Positions 1 through 8,487 of a DNA stretch of 64,000 nucleotides are shown here, piece by piece (position 1 is the first letter of the stretch; every line of letters starts with the position of its first letter). Origin of the DNA: Pseudophaeobacter profundi (GTDB lineage Bacteria > Pseudomonadota > Alphaproteobacteria > Rhodobacterales > Rhodobacteraceae); contig NZ_JARJEF010000002.1 in assembly GCF_029697505.1 (NCBI RefSeq), positions 310,001 through 374,000 of the forward strand, given 5' to 3'. The notes beneath the pieces are model-generated. The model searched no databases, had not been told where the DNA came from, and saw only the letters and a program-made list of their open reading frames with translations. A program made the position numbers and the translations under genes.

Positions 1-130
1 CAACCCAAAGGATCCGGTCACACCGCCACCAGGCAACCCAGCGCAATAGCGCCGCAGGGCCACTGAAACAGGGGCCGCGGTATCGGTGGACACCTTGCCT
101 GCAAAATGCGTCGAAGCCACTTCAATATAG

Positions 131-155
131 AAAAAGAGCGGCCCAAGAGCCGCTC
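131..155 (-). terminator. Rho-independent terminator downstream of bdhA
   Basis: The arms GAGCGGC (136-142) and GCCGCTC (149-155) form a 7-bp stem with a 6-nt loop. Read on the minus strand the stem is followed by five T (131-135). It lies about 120 bp beyond the bdhA stop and most simply ends that transcript. In the remaining bases 1-130 I see no supportable gene. Confidence 0.7.
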
Positions 156-273
156 CTGATCTTTGCATCATTCATCGGATGCAGTTCTAGTCGTTTGATT
201 TCGCACGTCTTAGATGCGCAAGAGCAATAGCCACTTTTGCGCAACATGCCCGAACAGGCCACTGGCACAACAC

Positions 274-1047
274 TTAAAGCGCGGTCCAGCCGCCATCTAC
301 GCTTAGGGTGGTGCCGGTGATCTGCGCCGCTGCATCGGAACAGAAAAACACGGCTGTACCGCCGAGTTGTTCCACCGTTGCAAACTCCTTTGAGGGCTGA
401 CGTTCCAGCATGACCTGCTTGATCACCTCTTCGCGCGACATGTTGTATTTTGCCATAGTATCCGGGATCTGGGCCTCAACCAGCGGCGTCAGCACATAGC
501 CTGGGCAAATGGCATTGCAGGTGATCGGCTCTTCTGCGGTTTCCAGCGCCACCGTTTTGGTCAGCCCCACAACCCCATGTTTTGCCGCGACATAAGCCGA
601 TTTGAACGGCGAGGCCGTTAGCCCATGCGCCGAAGCGATATTGATAACCCGACCCCAGCCAGCGGCGCGCATCTTGGGCAGCGCAACGGCGGTGGTATGA
701 AAGGCAGAGCTGAGATTGATTGCCAGAATGGCATCCCAGGTTTCTGTCGGGAAGTCATCCACCGGTGCCACATGCTGGATACCGGCGTTGTTGACCAGGA
801 TATCGCAGGCGCCCGCTTCCTCGATCAGCCCGCGACAGGCCTCCCCCTTGGACATATCCGCCTGAATATAGCGAGCCTTACCACCGAACTCTGCTGCGAT
901 CTGGGCCGCAATCTCGTGATCCTCAGGCCGGTCGGTGAAAGAGTTCAACACCACATCCGCCCCCGCGCGCGCCAGTTCCCGCGCAATCCCTAGGCCAATG
1001 CCCGAATTTGATCCGGTAATCACCGCGGTTTTTCCTGTGAGAGTCAT
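274..1047 (-). CDS. bdhA: 3-hydroxybutyrate dehydrogenase (SDR family)
   Basis: This 257-residue classical short-chain dehydrogenase probably interconverts (R)-3-hydroxybutyrate and acetoacetate with NAD in the cytoplasm, a step in using polyhydroxybutyrate and ketone bodies. The sequence shows the cofactor motif TGSNSGIG (11-18), NNAG (86-89), and the catalytic Ser139, Tyr152 and Lys156 in SAYVAAK. The stretch AICPGYVLTPLVEAQIPD and the length fit the BdhA subgroup well. It is transcribed alone, away from the binding-protein gene at 1410, and has its own terminator at 131-155. The family is certain; the substrate comes from subgroup resemblance. Confidence 0.9.
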   Translation of the reverse strand: MTLTGKTAVITGSNSGIGLGIARELARAGADVVLNSFTDRPEDHEIAAQIAAEFGGKARYIQADMSKGEACRGLIEEAGACDILVNNAGIQHVAPVDDFPTETWDAILAINLSSAFHTTAVALPKMRAAGWGRVINIASAHGLTASPFKSAYVAAKHGVVGLTKTVALETAEEPITCNAICPGYVLTPLVEAQIPDTMAKYNMSREEVIKQVMLERQPSKEFATVEQLGGTAVFFCSDAAAQITGTTLSVDGGWTAL

Positions 1048-1218
1048 CTGCTGTCCCTTTCCTGGTCTCTGTCATAAGGCGTTTTATCTTCTTGCCATGC
1101 TGCAGACGCAAATGAAACGCGTAGGACTACGTAGCAGCCGCTGCATCTGACGCAGACCAACCTGGGCGCAAAGGCCGTTCAGAGAATAATGGGGGCAGAC
1201 GGCTCGAAAATCCTTAAC

Positions 1219-1295
1219 AAAAAAAACGCCCGCGCGAAGCGGGCGTAAAGTTATTGAGGCAGGTTTCATACAGGCAAGAAACCTATCGAGCAGTG
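1219..1295 (-). ncRNA. candidate small regulatory RNA (about 75 nt)
   Basis: A strong intrinsic terminator lies inside the divergent gap between bdhA and the binding-protein gene, where no minus-strand gene needs one. Its stem arms are 1226-1233 and 1239-1246, with T8 at 1219-1226 on the minus strand. Just upstream is a second hairpin (AGGTTTC/GAAACCT arms at 1278-1284 and 1261-1267), then a TATAAA -10 (1301-1306) and a TTGGAT -35-like hexamer (1324-1329) with 17-bp spacing. Together these predict a transcript from about 1294 to 1219 with two stem-loops and a U tail. No open reading frame fits. Hfq is encoded elsewhere in the window. Not matched to a known family. Confidence 0.45.
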
Positions 1296-1409
1296 ACTTC
1301 TTTATATGCAATTTCTGCCTTCCATCCAAGCTAAAAGTTTGAAATGACAAGAAAGCGCAGATGCGGTGTAGACCCAAGAAAATATGGGCCCGATGGGATT
1401 GTTGCCAAA

Positions 1410-3230
1410 ATGACCTCAGTTTTTTTCCAAAAACTTAAACTCGCAACCACAGGAATCCTGCTGCTTGGCGGTGCTGCACCCCTGTTCGCAGAATCATCTC
1501 ATGGCATAGCTATGTACGGTGACCCTAGCCTACCACAGGATTTTGTGTCCTTACCATATGCTAACCCTTCGGCGCCCAAAGGGGGCAAAGTCGTCTTTGG
1601 CAACACCGGCGGTTTTGATACGCTTAATCCCTTTGCCCAGAAAGGCACGCCCCCCTGGCAACTTCGGTTCTGGGGATATGAAAGCCTGATGGGCCGCTCC
1701 TGGGACGAAGCCTTCTCTCTTTACGGTCTGTTGGCCGAATCGGTCGACGTTCCAGAGGACAGATCCTGGGTCGAATTCACTCTCAGACCGGAAGCAAAAT
1801 TCTCCGATGGTAGCCCGGTCACGGTAGAGGATGTGATCTGGTCCTACGAAACACTCGGCACCCAAGGACACCTGCGCTATCGCGGGTTCTGGGGCAAAGT
1901 GGCTGATATCCGCCAAACCGGGCCGCTGAGCCTGCGCATCACCTTCAACACCCAAGACCGAGAACTTGCCCTGATTGCCGGCATGCGACCTATCTTGAAA
2001 CGGTCACAGTGGGCGGGCAAAGATTTTGCGTCATCGGGGCTGACCGAGGCCCCAATTGGCACTGGCGCCTACGTGGTCGACAGCTTCGAGGCGGGACGTC
2101 AAGTCACCCTGCGGCGCAATCCCGACTACTGGGGCAAGGATCTGCCCTTCCGGGTTGGCACCCAGAACTTTGATCAACTGCGAATTGATTTTTTCGGTGA
2201 TCAGACGGTCTTGTTCGAATCTTTCAAAGCAGGCGAGCTGACCGCCTACCGTGAATTCAATGCGGATAAATGGCAGCGTGCCTATGATTTTGAAGCCGTC
2301 ACAAGCGGGCGCATCGTCAAAAGTGAGATCCCGCATCAGCGCCCCAGCGGAATGACCGGGCTTGCCTTTAACACCCGCCGCGCGCCACTGGATGATTGGC
2401 GGGTGCGCGAGGCGCTGATCCTGGCCTTCAACTTTGAATACATCAATGAAACCATTACCGGCGGGACACAGCAGCGCATCAGCTCTTATTTTTCCAATTC
2501 CCACCTCGGGATGCAGCCCGGCGCAGCCAGCGGTCGAGTGGCGCAGTATCTGGCACCCTTTGCCGAAGATCTGCCCCCCGGCACTCTCTCCGGGTATCGC
2601 CTGCCACAAAGCGACGGCACCAAGCGCAACCGCAAGAACCTGCGTCGCGCCATGGCGCTGCTGCAAGAGGCGGGCCTTCGCGTTCAGGATGGGGCGCTCC
2701 GCGATGCAAATGGCACCGAGCTGCGCCTGAATGTGTTGCTACGCCAAGGCGATAGCGAGATGAAGACGGTGATCGAAATCTATGCCCGCGCGCTGGAACG
2801 TCTGGGCATCACCCTGATACCGGAAGTGGTTGACAACGCGCAATATGTCGGCCGCCAGAGCAGCTTTGACTTTGATCTTACCCGGTTGCGCCGTGAGCTG
2901 TCATTAAGTCCGGGCAACGAACAGCGCCTCTATTGGGGCAGCGCCGGGGCGGATCAGCCCGGCAGCCGCAATCTGATGGGAATTGCCTCGCCTGCGGCAG
3001 ATGCAATGATCGATCACATGCTCACAGTAGACGCCCCAGAAGATTTTACCGCCGCCACCCGCGCGTTGGACCGGGTGCTAACCGCCGGGCGCTATGTCAT
3101 TCCCATCTGGTCCTTTGACAAGGGACGTATCGCCCATGTGAAAGAGCTGCATTTTCCGGATGTCTTGCCGATTTACGGCGACCGAACCGGGTTCATGCCA
3201 GAGGTCTGGTGGTATCAAGCCACAGAGTGA
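1410..3230 (+). CDS. Extracellular solute-binding protein, family 5 (peptide/YejA-like)
   Basis: This 606-residue periplasmic binding protein belongs to ABC importers of the oligopeptide/nickel class, with best resemblance to the long YejA-type proteins. The chosen ATG gives a Sec signal peptide (residues 1-27, hydrophobic core LATTGILLLGG, cleavage after LFA). An upstream in-frame start would add 22 charged residues in front of it. The body shows family-5 features such as FTLRPEAKFSDGSPVTVEDV and the GTGAYVVDSFEAGR segment. No permease or ATPase genes adjoin it, so it either serves a transporter encoded elsewhere or is an orphan. The ligand cannot be read from sequence. Confidence 0.88.
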   Translation: MTSVFFQKLKLATTGILLLGGAAPLFAESSHGIAMYGDPSLPQDFVSLPYANPSAPKGGKVVFGNTGGFDTLNPFAQKGTPPWQLRFWGYESLMGRSWDEAFSLYGLLAESVDVPEDRSWVEFTLRPEAKFSDGSPVTVEDVIWSYETLGTQGHLRYRGFWGKVADIRQTGPLSLRITFNTQDRELALIAGMRPILKRSQWAGKDFASSGLTEAPIGTGAYVVDSFEAGRQVTLRRNPDYWGKDLPFRVGTQNFDQLRIDFFGDQTVLFESFKAGELTAYREFNADKWQRAYDFEAVTSGRIVKSEIPHQRPSGMTGLAFNTRRAPLDDWRVREALILAFNFEYINETITGGTQQRISSYFSNSHLGMQPGAASGRVAQYLAPFAEDLPPGTLSGYRLPQSDGTKRNRKNLRRAMALLQEAGLRVQDGALRDANGTELRLNVLLRQGDSEMKTVIEIYARALERLGITLIPEVVDNAQYVGRQSSFDFDLTRLRRELSLSPGNEQRLYWGSAGADQPGSRNLMGIASPAADAMIDHMLTVDAPEDFTAATRALDRVLTAGRYVIPIWSFDKGRIAHVKELHFPDVLPIYGDRTGFMPEVWWYQATE

Positions 3231-3338
3231 CGCTGGCTATCTCGTTAAAAGGCAACAAAACTCCCGTGTTCCTTTGTTTCATCGATTTTGGTATAGTCGG
3301 TGCAATGCAAGGCTATTGTTTCGATGGGGGTACCAATC

Positions 3339-3569
3339 ATGACGACCCTTCCTTCACCGTGGCGTTGGGAAAGTATGTATCCTCGCGCCAAACAACGTTT
3401 CCCGCATCTCTGCGCCGAAACGGTCCCCAGCCTTGCAAAGGACCGAGACGGCTTTGTCGCCTATCTGGCTGATACCCATCACCTGACCCTGCGCGAAGCC
3501 GAGGAAGAGGTTGACGACTTCCTCTTCACCGAGAGCCTGCATGCAGAGCTGAAAACAGATCGGGCCTGA
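3339..3569 (+). CDS. Small conserved hypothetical protein
   Basis: This 76-residue protein is of unknown function. The ATG at 3339 follows a G-rich ribosome-binding stretch at 3326-3330. The protein starts with a basic, aromatic segment (WRWESMYPRAKQRFPH) and ends with an acidic helix (LREAEEEVDDFLFTE). It has no signal peptide or membrane span. The amino-acid composition and good start site support a real gene, but I do not recognise a family. It sits alone between the binding-protein gene and the convergent cupin regulator. Confidence 0.6.
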   Translation: MTTLPSPWRWESMYPRAKQRFPHLCAETVPSLAKDRDGFVAYLADTHHLTLREAEEEVDDFLFTESLHAELKTDRA

Positions 3570-3725
3570 TCAGGGAAGGCCGCGACGGGTCCGCGAAAGC
3601 AACTTCGCGAAACACGCCAGCAGTTTCGCGCACTTGCAAGGTCGCATGAACGCGGCAAGCCTAATCCCTTGGCTTCAGGAAGGTTTCACCGCCGGAATAG
3701 CCAGCCCCAGGTCGTTAGCAGATCG

Positions 3726-4349
3726 CTAGCTGAGGGAGGTGACCCAAAGTATGGTGGCATCATCCTGACTGACCGAGACCACATTGTGACCCATCGCCGC
3801 GTCATAATAGGCACTGTCGCCGCGCCGCATCTCTACCGGTTCGTAAAACTCGGTATAGAGCTTCACCACCCCGGTCAGAACATACATGAATTCTTCGCCG
3901 TCGTGCCGCACCCAGCCGTCAAATTCATCCATGGACCGCGCCCGCACCCGCGCGCGGTAAGGCAACATCTGTTTGCGCCGCAGCCCCTCTGCGAGCAGTT
4001 CGTGCTCGTAGGTGGCAGTGGCCTGGGCCGATCCTTCGTTATATTTGGTCACCGTCATGCGCCCGTTGACCTGATCACGCTGCGGCGGGGTAAACAGCTG
4101 CGGAACCGAAATTTCCAATCCGACCGCCAGCTTCTTCAGGGCCTCGTAGGTCGGCGACATCTGGCCGTTCTCGATCTTTGACAGGGTTGATCGCGCCAGC
4201 CCGGCCTGATTGGCCGCATGTTCCAGCGTCCAGTCCCGCGCCTTGCGGAGCTCGCGCACACGCGCGCCCAGGTCCAACGGTTCTGCGTCACGCTCCTCGC
4301 CATTGGCGCGGGCGATGGTGATCAAAGATTTGGGGTCTCGTCCTATCAT
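3726..4349 (-). CDS. XRE-family transcriptional regulator with cupin domain
   Basis: An N-terminal helix-turn-helix (LGARVRELRKARDWTLEHAA through LARSTLSKIENGQMSPTYEAL) is followed by a C-terminal cupin fold containing EEFMYVLTGVVKLY and the MRRGDSAYYDA strand. Such proteins bind DNA as dimers and sense a small ligand through the cupin. I chose the ATG at 4349; an in-frame ATG at 4376 adds nine residues but leaves only 37 bp for divergent promoters. The gene faces away from the acyl-CoA ligase operon at 4414, which is its likely target. The ligand is unknown. Confidence 0.85.
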   Translation of the reverse strand: MIGRDPKSLITIARANGEERDAEPLDLGARVRELRKARDWTLEHAANQAGLARSTLSKIENGQMSPTYEALKKLAVGLEISVPQLFTPPQRDQVNGRMTVTKYNEGSAQATATYEHELLAEGLRRKQMLPYRARVRARSMDEFDGWVRHDGEEFMYVLTGVVKLYTEFYEPVEMRRGDSAYYDAAMGHNVVSVSQDDATILWVTSLS

Positions 4350-4413
4350 GCGGTCTCTATAAGATGCCCGCTGCATGCTTGCAACGCGCCACTTGTCAGG
4401 CTAGCCAAAGGAT

Positions 4414-5922
4414 ATGGTATCTCTCTTTGATCAAGGCGCCTTTGCGCCCTGCCCCGCGCCCTTTAATCTGGCCGCCCATGTGCTGCGCCAGGCCCGAATC
4501 CTGCCCGACAAACCGGCGCTAGAGGTCATTGGCAGCAAGGGGGCGCAGATCTGGACCTTTGCCCAGCTAGAGGCCGCAGTACGCGGCACCGGCACCGGAT
4601 TGTTGCAGGCGGGGCTGAAACCGGGGCAAATCCTGTTGATGCGCCTTGGCAATACCGTGGATTTCCCCATTGCCTATCTGGGGGCGATTGCTGCGGGTCT
4701 TGTACCCGTTCCGACCTCTTCGCAGTTGACCGAGGACGAAACCGCCAAGATGATCGCCGATCTGGATGCAGCCGCGATTTTACGAGATCCGTCAGTTGCC
4801 TGCGCGGCGCACCCGATGCAGATTGAGCTGCCCGCCCTGCAGGCAATGCGCGCCTTGCCGCCCTGCGACTATGCCATGGGGCCAGCTGATCGGATGGCCT
4901 ATGCGGTCTATACCTCTGGCACCAGTGGCATGGCCCGCGCCGTTGCCCATGCCCATCGTGCCATCTGGGCACGCCAGATGATGGTGCAGGGGTGGTATGA
5001 TCTGAAACCCGATGATCGCTTGCTGCATGCGGGCGCTTTCAACTGGACCTTTACGCTGGGCACGGGCTTGATGGATCCTTGGACCATCGGTGCCACCGCG
5101 CTGATCCCTGAACCGGACACCGACCCCGCGCAGCTGCCCGCCCTGCTGCGCCAGCACAAGGCAAGCCTTTTTGCTGCAGCACCGGGGGTTTATCGAAAGA
5201 TCCTAAAATCTGACGCGCCACTTGATCTGCCATATCTACGCCACGGGCTTTGTGCCGGGGAAAAGCTGTCCGAGCATCTGCATCAAGCCTGGCGTCACGC
5301 CTCGGGCACCGATCTGTTCGAGGCCTATGGCATGTCGGAATGTTCCACCTTTATTTCCTCCAGCCCGGCGCATCCGGCGCGCGGCCAGGCCCTGGGCCAG
5401 CCACAGCCGGGGCGTCGCGTGGCGATACTTGGCCCCGATGGGCCCGTGCCCAATGGCGAGGTCGGCACCATCGCCATTGCCGCCAGCGATCCGGGGCTGA
5501 TGCTGGGCTATCTGAATGCCCCACAAGAAACCGCCGCACGGATGCAGGGAGAGTGGTTCCTGACTGGCGACCAGGGCACCATGGCACCGGATGGTCAGAT
5601 CAGCTATCTTGGGCGCGATGATGATATGATGAATGCCGGCGGCTTTCGGGTCTCGCCGATCGAGGTGGAAACCCAGCTACAAGCGCATCCCGGCATAACC
5701 CAGGTTGGCGTCGCCTCGGTCGAGGTCAAAACCGATAGCCATATCATCGTCGCCTTTTACACTGGCCCCGCGCCACTGGACCCGGCGGAGTTACAGCGCT
5801 TTGCCACCGCGCATCTGGCCCGCTATAAACAGCCCCGTGCCTATGTCCATCTCGACGCTCTGCCCAGTGGCGCCAATGGCAAACTGCTGCGCCGCGCCCT
5901 GCCCGCCTATTTCAAAGGATAG
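4414..5922 (+). CDS. AMP-dependent acyl-CoA synthetase/ligase (benzoate-CoA ligase-like)
   Basis: This 502-residue ANL-family adenylate-forming enzyme is expected to activate a carboxylic acid to its CoA thioester. The phosphate-binding loop is YTSGTSGMARA (166-176), where the usual PK is replaced by AR. The AMP-binding segment EAYGMSECST, the hinge region YLGRDDDMMNAGGFRVSP and the catalytic C-terminal lysine in SGANGKLLRRAL are all present. It is the first gene of a three-gene operon with a DsbA-like protein (3-bp gap) and a potassium channel, and lies divergent from a cupin regulator. The substrate could be an aromatic or short-chain acid; the sequence does not decide. Confidence 0.87.
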   Translation: MVSLFDQGAFAPCPAPFNLAAHVLRQARILPDKPALEVIGSKGAQIWTFAQLEAAVRGTGTGLLQAGLKPGQILLMRLGNTVDFPIAYLGAIAAGLVPVPTSSQLTEDETAKMIADLDAAAILRDPSVACAAHPMQIELPALQAMRALPPCDYAMGPADRMAYAVYTSGTSGMARAVAHAHRAIWARQMMVQGWYDLKPDDRLLHAGAFNWTFTLGTGLMDPWTIGATALIPEPDTDPAQLPALLRQHKASLFAAAPGVYRKILKSDAPLDLPYLRHGLCAGEKLSEHLHQAWRHASGTDLFEAYGMSECSTFISSSPAHPARGQALGQPQPGRRVAILGPDGPVPNGEVGTIAIAASDPGLMLGYLNAPQETAARMQGEWFLTGDQGTMAPDGQISYLGRDDDMMNAGGFRVSPIEVETQLQAHPGITQVGVASVEVKTDSHIIVAFYTGPAPLDPAELQRFATAHLARYKQPRAYVHLDALPSGANGKLLRRALPAYFKG

Positions 5923-5925
5923 CCC

Positions 5926-6597
5926 ATGACCGCTGACCTGCCGACTGTGAAGCTCGATATTATTTCCGATCCGATCTGCCCTTGGTGCTATATCGGCAAG
6001 ACCCATCTGGACAAGGCGCTGGCAGAAATTCCGGATCATCCCTTTGTGATTGAATGGCACCCTTTCCAGCTGAATCCCGACATGCCCGCCGAGGGCATGG
6101 ATCGGCGCGCCTATCTGGAGGCCAAGTTCGGCGGCAAAGAAGGCGCGGTGCGGGCCTATGCCCCCGTGGTGGAAAATGCCGAAAAGGCCGGGTTGAAGAT
6201 CGATTTTGAAGGTATGCAGCGCACGCCAAACACCATCAACGCGCACCGGCTGATCCACTGGGCCGGGATAGAAGCCAAGCAGGGCGCAATGGTGGATGCC
6301 TTGTTTGACGCCTATTTTTCCCAGGCGCGTGACATCGGCGACACCGAGGTCCTGGTAGAAATTGCCGCCAATGTCGGGCTAGAGGCCGATGTGGTGCGCA
6401 AGCTGCTGTCTGGCGACAGTGACCGGGAAGATATCCGCAACCGCGATGCACATTCGCGCAAAATGGGGGTGACATCGGTTCCGACCTTTATCATCGCCAA
6501 CCAGCATGCGGTCCCCGGTGCCCAGCAGCCCGACATGTGGAAGCAGATCATTTCTGATATTATGGAACAACTTCAAAATCCTACGGAAAGCTCATGA
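5926..6597 (+). CDS. DsbA-family oxidoreductase (FrnE-like)
   Basis: This 223-residue thioredoxin-fold protein carries the redox motif CPWC (18-21) followed by YIGK, the cis-proline loop GVTSVPTFII and the helical insertion typical of the DsbA/2-hydroxychromene-2-carboxylate isomerase superfamily. It has no signal peptide, so it acts in the cytoplasm, as FrnE-type proteins do. It begins 3 bp after the acyl-CoA ligase and overlaps the channel gene by 4 bp, so translation is probably coupled. Its partner substrate is unknown. Confidence 0.88.
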   Translation: MTADLPTVKLDIISDPICPWCYIGKTHLDKALAEIPDHPFVIEWHPFQLNPDMPAEGMDRRAYLEAKFGGKEGAVRAYAPVVENAEKAGLKIDFEGMQRTPNTINAHRLIHWAGIEAKQGAMVDALFDAYFSQARDIGDTEVLVEIAANVGLEADVVRKLLSGDSDREDIRNRDAHSRKMGVTSVPTFIIANQHAVPGAQQPDMWKQIISDIMEQLQNPTESS

Positions 6598-6977
6598 CCC
6601 AACTGCGGCGTTTAACCATCTTTGTTGCCCTGCTTGTGGTGCTGGCTTCGGGCACCGTGTTTTTTCACTTTGCCGAAGGCTGGAGCTGGTTGGATTCCTA
6701 TTTCTTTACCGTGATCACCGTATCGACGGTTGGCTATGGCAATCTGGTCCCGGTGACTGCGGCAGGCAAGTTGGCGACCACCGCTCTGATTTTTGGTGGA
6801 CTTGGGGTCTTTGCTCTGGCGATGAATGAATTTGCCCAGATGCAGCTGGCAAAACGGCAAAAGCATAATGAATGGCTGTTTGCCCGGCTGGGAGATGACA
6901 CGAAGGATGACGAAGCGCCTGTCGCCAATGAGGATGATCCCCCCGCCACTGCGCGCACAAGCCCCCCACAGGAATAA
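6594..6977 (+). CDS. Two-transmembrane potassium channel family protein
   Basis: A short (127 residues) ion-channel subunit has TM1 at about residues 7-26, the pore helix and selectivity filter TVGYG (45-49), and TM2 at about 58-82 (ATTALIFGGLGVFALAMNEF). A hydrophilic acidic, proline-rich tail follows. There is no RCK domain, so gating is not evident. The start overlaps the preceding stop as ATGA. Four copies would be needed for a pore. Why it is joined to a CoA ligase operon is unclear. Confidence 0.87.
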   Translation: MTQLRRLTIFVALLVVLASGTVFFHFAEGWSWLDSYFFTVITVSTVGYGNLVPVTAAGKLATTALIFGGLGVFALAMNEFAQMQLAKRQKHNEWLFARLGDDTKDDEAPVANEDDPPATARTSPPQE

Positions 6978-7082
6978 CCCGTCACGGCTGCGCCGTACTC
7001 CGTGGCTGTCTCGCTGCTGCAGGGCGTGGTTTCGCGGGGACGGCACAGGGGACCACAGCAGGCACAGAAACTACACAAAACA

Positions 7083-7101
7083 ACAATGCACATAGCATTG
7101 T
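7083..7101. promoter_or_regulatory. Palindromic operator-like site upstream of exporter gene
   Basis: The arms ACAATGC (7083-7089) and GCATTGT (7095-7101) are a perfect 7-bp inverted repeat around a 5-bp centre, about 105 bp before the exporter ATG. The size suits a dimeric repressor, or it could form a hairpin in the leader. No regulator gene adjoins it. Confidence 0.35.
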
Positions 7102-7205
7102 GCACTCTCAGGCATGGTGCTCGTTTCACTGCCGTGATAGCGCAAAGCCAAAAGGCCCGGTCAGGATCCAATTTCAGGACCACCGAAGTCTTGCGAAGGA
7201 TTTCA

Positions 7206-8429
7206 ATGACTCCGACACCCCCAAATGCCATGTCAAAGGCAGAATTCATTTCACTGGTTGCGATGATGATGGCAACCATCGCCTTTTCCATTGATGCCAT
7301 GCTGCCGGCCCTGCCGGAAATTGGTGCGCAACTCAGCCCCGGAGATATCAACCGGGCGCAGTTGATCCTCACCTCCTTTGTCCTGGGGATGGGGTTTGGT
7401 ACCTTTTTCACCGGACCGCTGTCGGATGCCTTTGGCCGCAAACCCGTTATCGTTGCGGGGGCTGTGATCTATATCGTCTCGGCTGCGGTGGCCTGGGCCT
7501 CGTCTTCGCTTGAACTGGTGCTGATTGCGCGGGTGACCATGGGGCTTGGCGCCGCTGGGCCACGGGTTGTGGCGCTGGCCATTGTGCGCGATCTCTATTC
7601 GGGCCGTGAGATGGCACGGATGATGTCAATTGCCATGATGATCTTTACTCTGGTGCCGGCCTTTGCACCAATGCTGGGCCAGGGGATCATCATCTTTGCC
7701 GGCTGGCGCGGAATTTTTGCCGCCTTTGCGCTATTTGCTCTGGTCATCTCTCTTTGGACCATGATCCGTCTGCCCGAACCCCTGGCGGTAGAAAACAGGC
7801 GTCCCTTCCGCTTGCCACTGATGCTGGCGGCGGTGCGCGAGATGATCCAGCACCCGACGGTGCGACTGTCCATTCTGGTTCAGACCTTCTGTCTCGCCAC
7901 CCTGTTCACAATGCTGACCATGGTACAGCAGATCTATGACGTGATTTTTGCCCGCGCCGACAGCTTTCCGTTCTGGTTTGGTTTTGTCGCGCTGATGGCA
8001 GGCAGCGCCAGCGTGTTAAACGCAGCGATTGTTGTGCGCGTTGGCATGCGCCGCATGGTAACCTGGTCCTTGGCAGCGCAGATCTTCTGCTCGGGGCTGA
8101 TACTGCTCCTTCAAGGGACGGGGCTGCCTGACACTCTTGCTTTTGGCCTGTTCGTAGCCTGGCAGACCAGCGTGTTTTTCATGGCTGGGACCACCCTCGG
8201 CAATCTCAATGCCATGGCGATGGAACCGATGGGGCATATTGCCGGCATGGCGGCCTCGGTAATCGGCGCAATTTCCACCGTTTGCGCCGCAGCGATTGCC
8301 GCGCCGATTGGTCTGCTGTTTGATGGCTCTTTGCTGCCTGTTGCCCTGCCAATCCTGTGCATGTCGCTTATAAGCTTCTGCACAATGCTGCATATGGCGC
8401 GTGTTGAAAAGCGGCTGATCTATCCATAG
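7206..8429 (+). CDS. MFS multidrug efflux transporter, Bcr/CflA type
   Basis: This 407-residue inner-membrane drug/proton antiporter should have twelve spans. TM1 (ISLVAMMMATIAFSIDAMLP) contains the acidic residue and DAMLPALP sequence typical of the Bcr/CflA group. Between TM2 and TM3 is the family-A motif variant GPLSDAFGRKPV. The ATG at 7206 follows AAGGA by 7 bp; starts further upstream would add 68 non-conserved residues. It stands alone, with a 228-bp leader containing a palindrome at 7083-7101. The substrate is unknown. Confidence 0.88.
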   Translation: MTPTPPNAMSKAEFISLVAMMMATIAFSIDAMLPALPEIGAQLSPGDINRAQLILTSFVLGMGFGTFFTGPLSDAFGRKPVIVAGAVIYIVSAAVAWASSSLELVLIARVTMGLGAAGPRVVALAIVRDLYSGREMARMMSIAMMIFTLVPAFAPMLGQGIIIFAGWRGIFAAFALFALVISLWTMIRLPEPLAVENRRPFRLPLMLAAVREMIQHPTVRLSILVQTFCLATLFTMLTMVQQIYDVIFARADSFPFWFGFVALMAGSASVLNAAIVVRVGMRRMVTWSLAAQIFCSGLILLLQGTGLPDTLAFGLFVAWQTSVFFMAGTTLGNLNAMAMEPMGHIAGMAASVIGAISTVCAAAIAAPIGLLFDGSLLPVALPILCMSLISFCTMLHMARVEKRLIYP

Positions 8430-8487
8430 TACGCTTGCTGCTTTCCTGAAAAACTTCTAACCTCTCCAGATATTTGGAGGGGGTTTC

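Noticed and set aside
1-130. C-terminal end of a preceding gene at the window edge
   Set aside because: Short frames exist here (for example one ending at 48), but none has supporting context within the window.
3570-3725. CGCGAA/TTCGCG hairpin between the small hypothetical gene and the cupin regulator
   Set aside because: It has no U-tract and the sequence is simple GC-rich repeats, so I do not call it a terminator.
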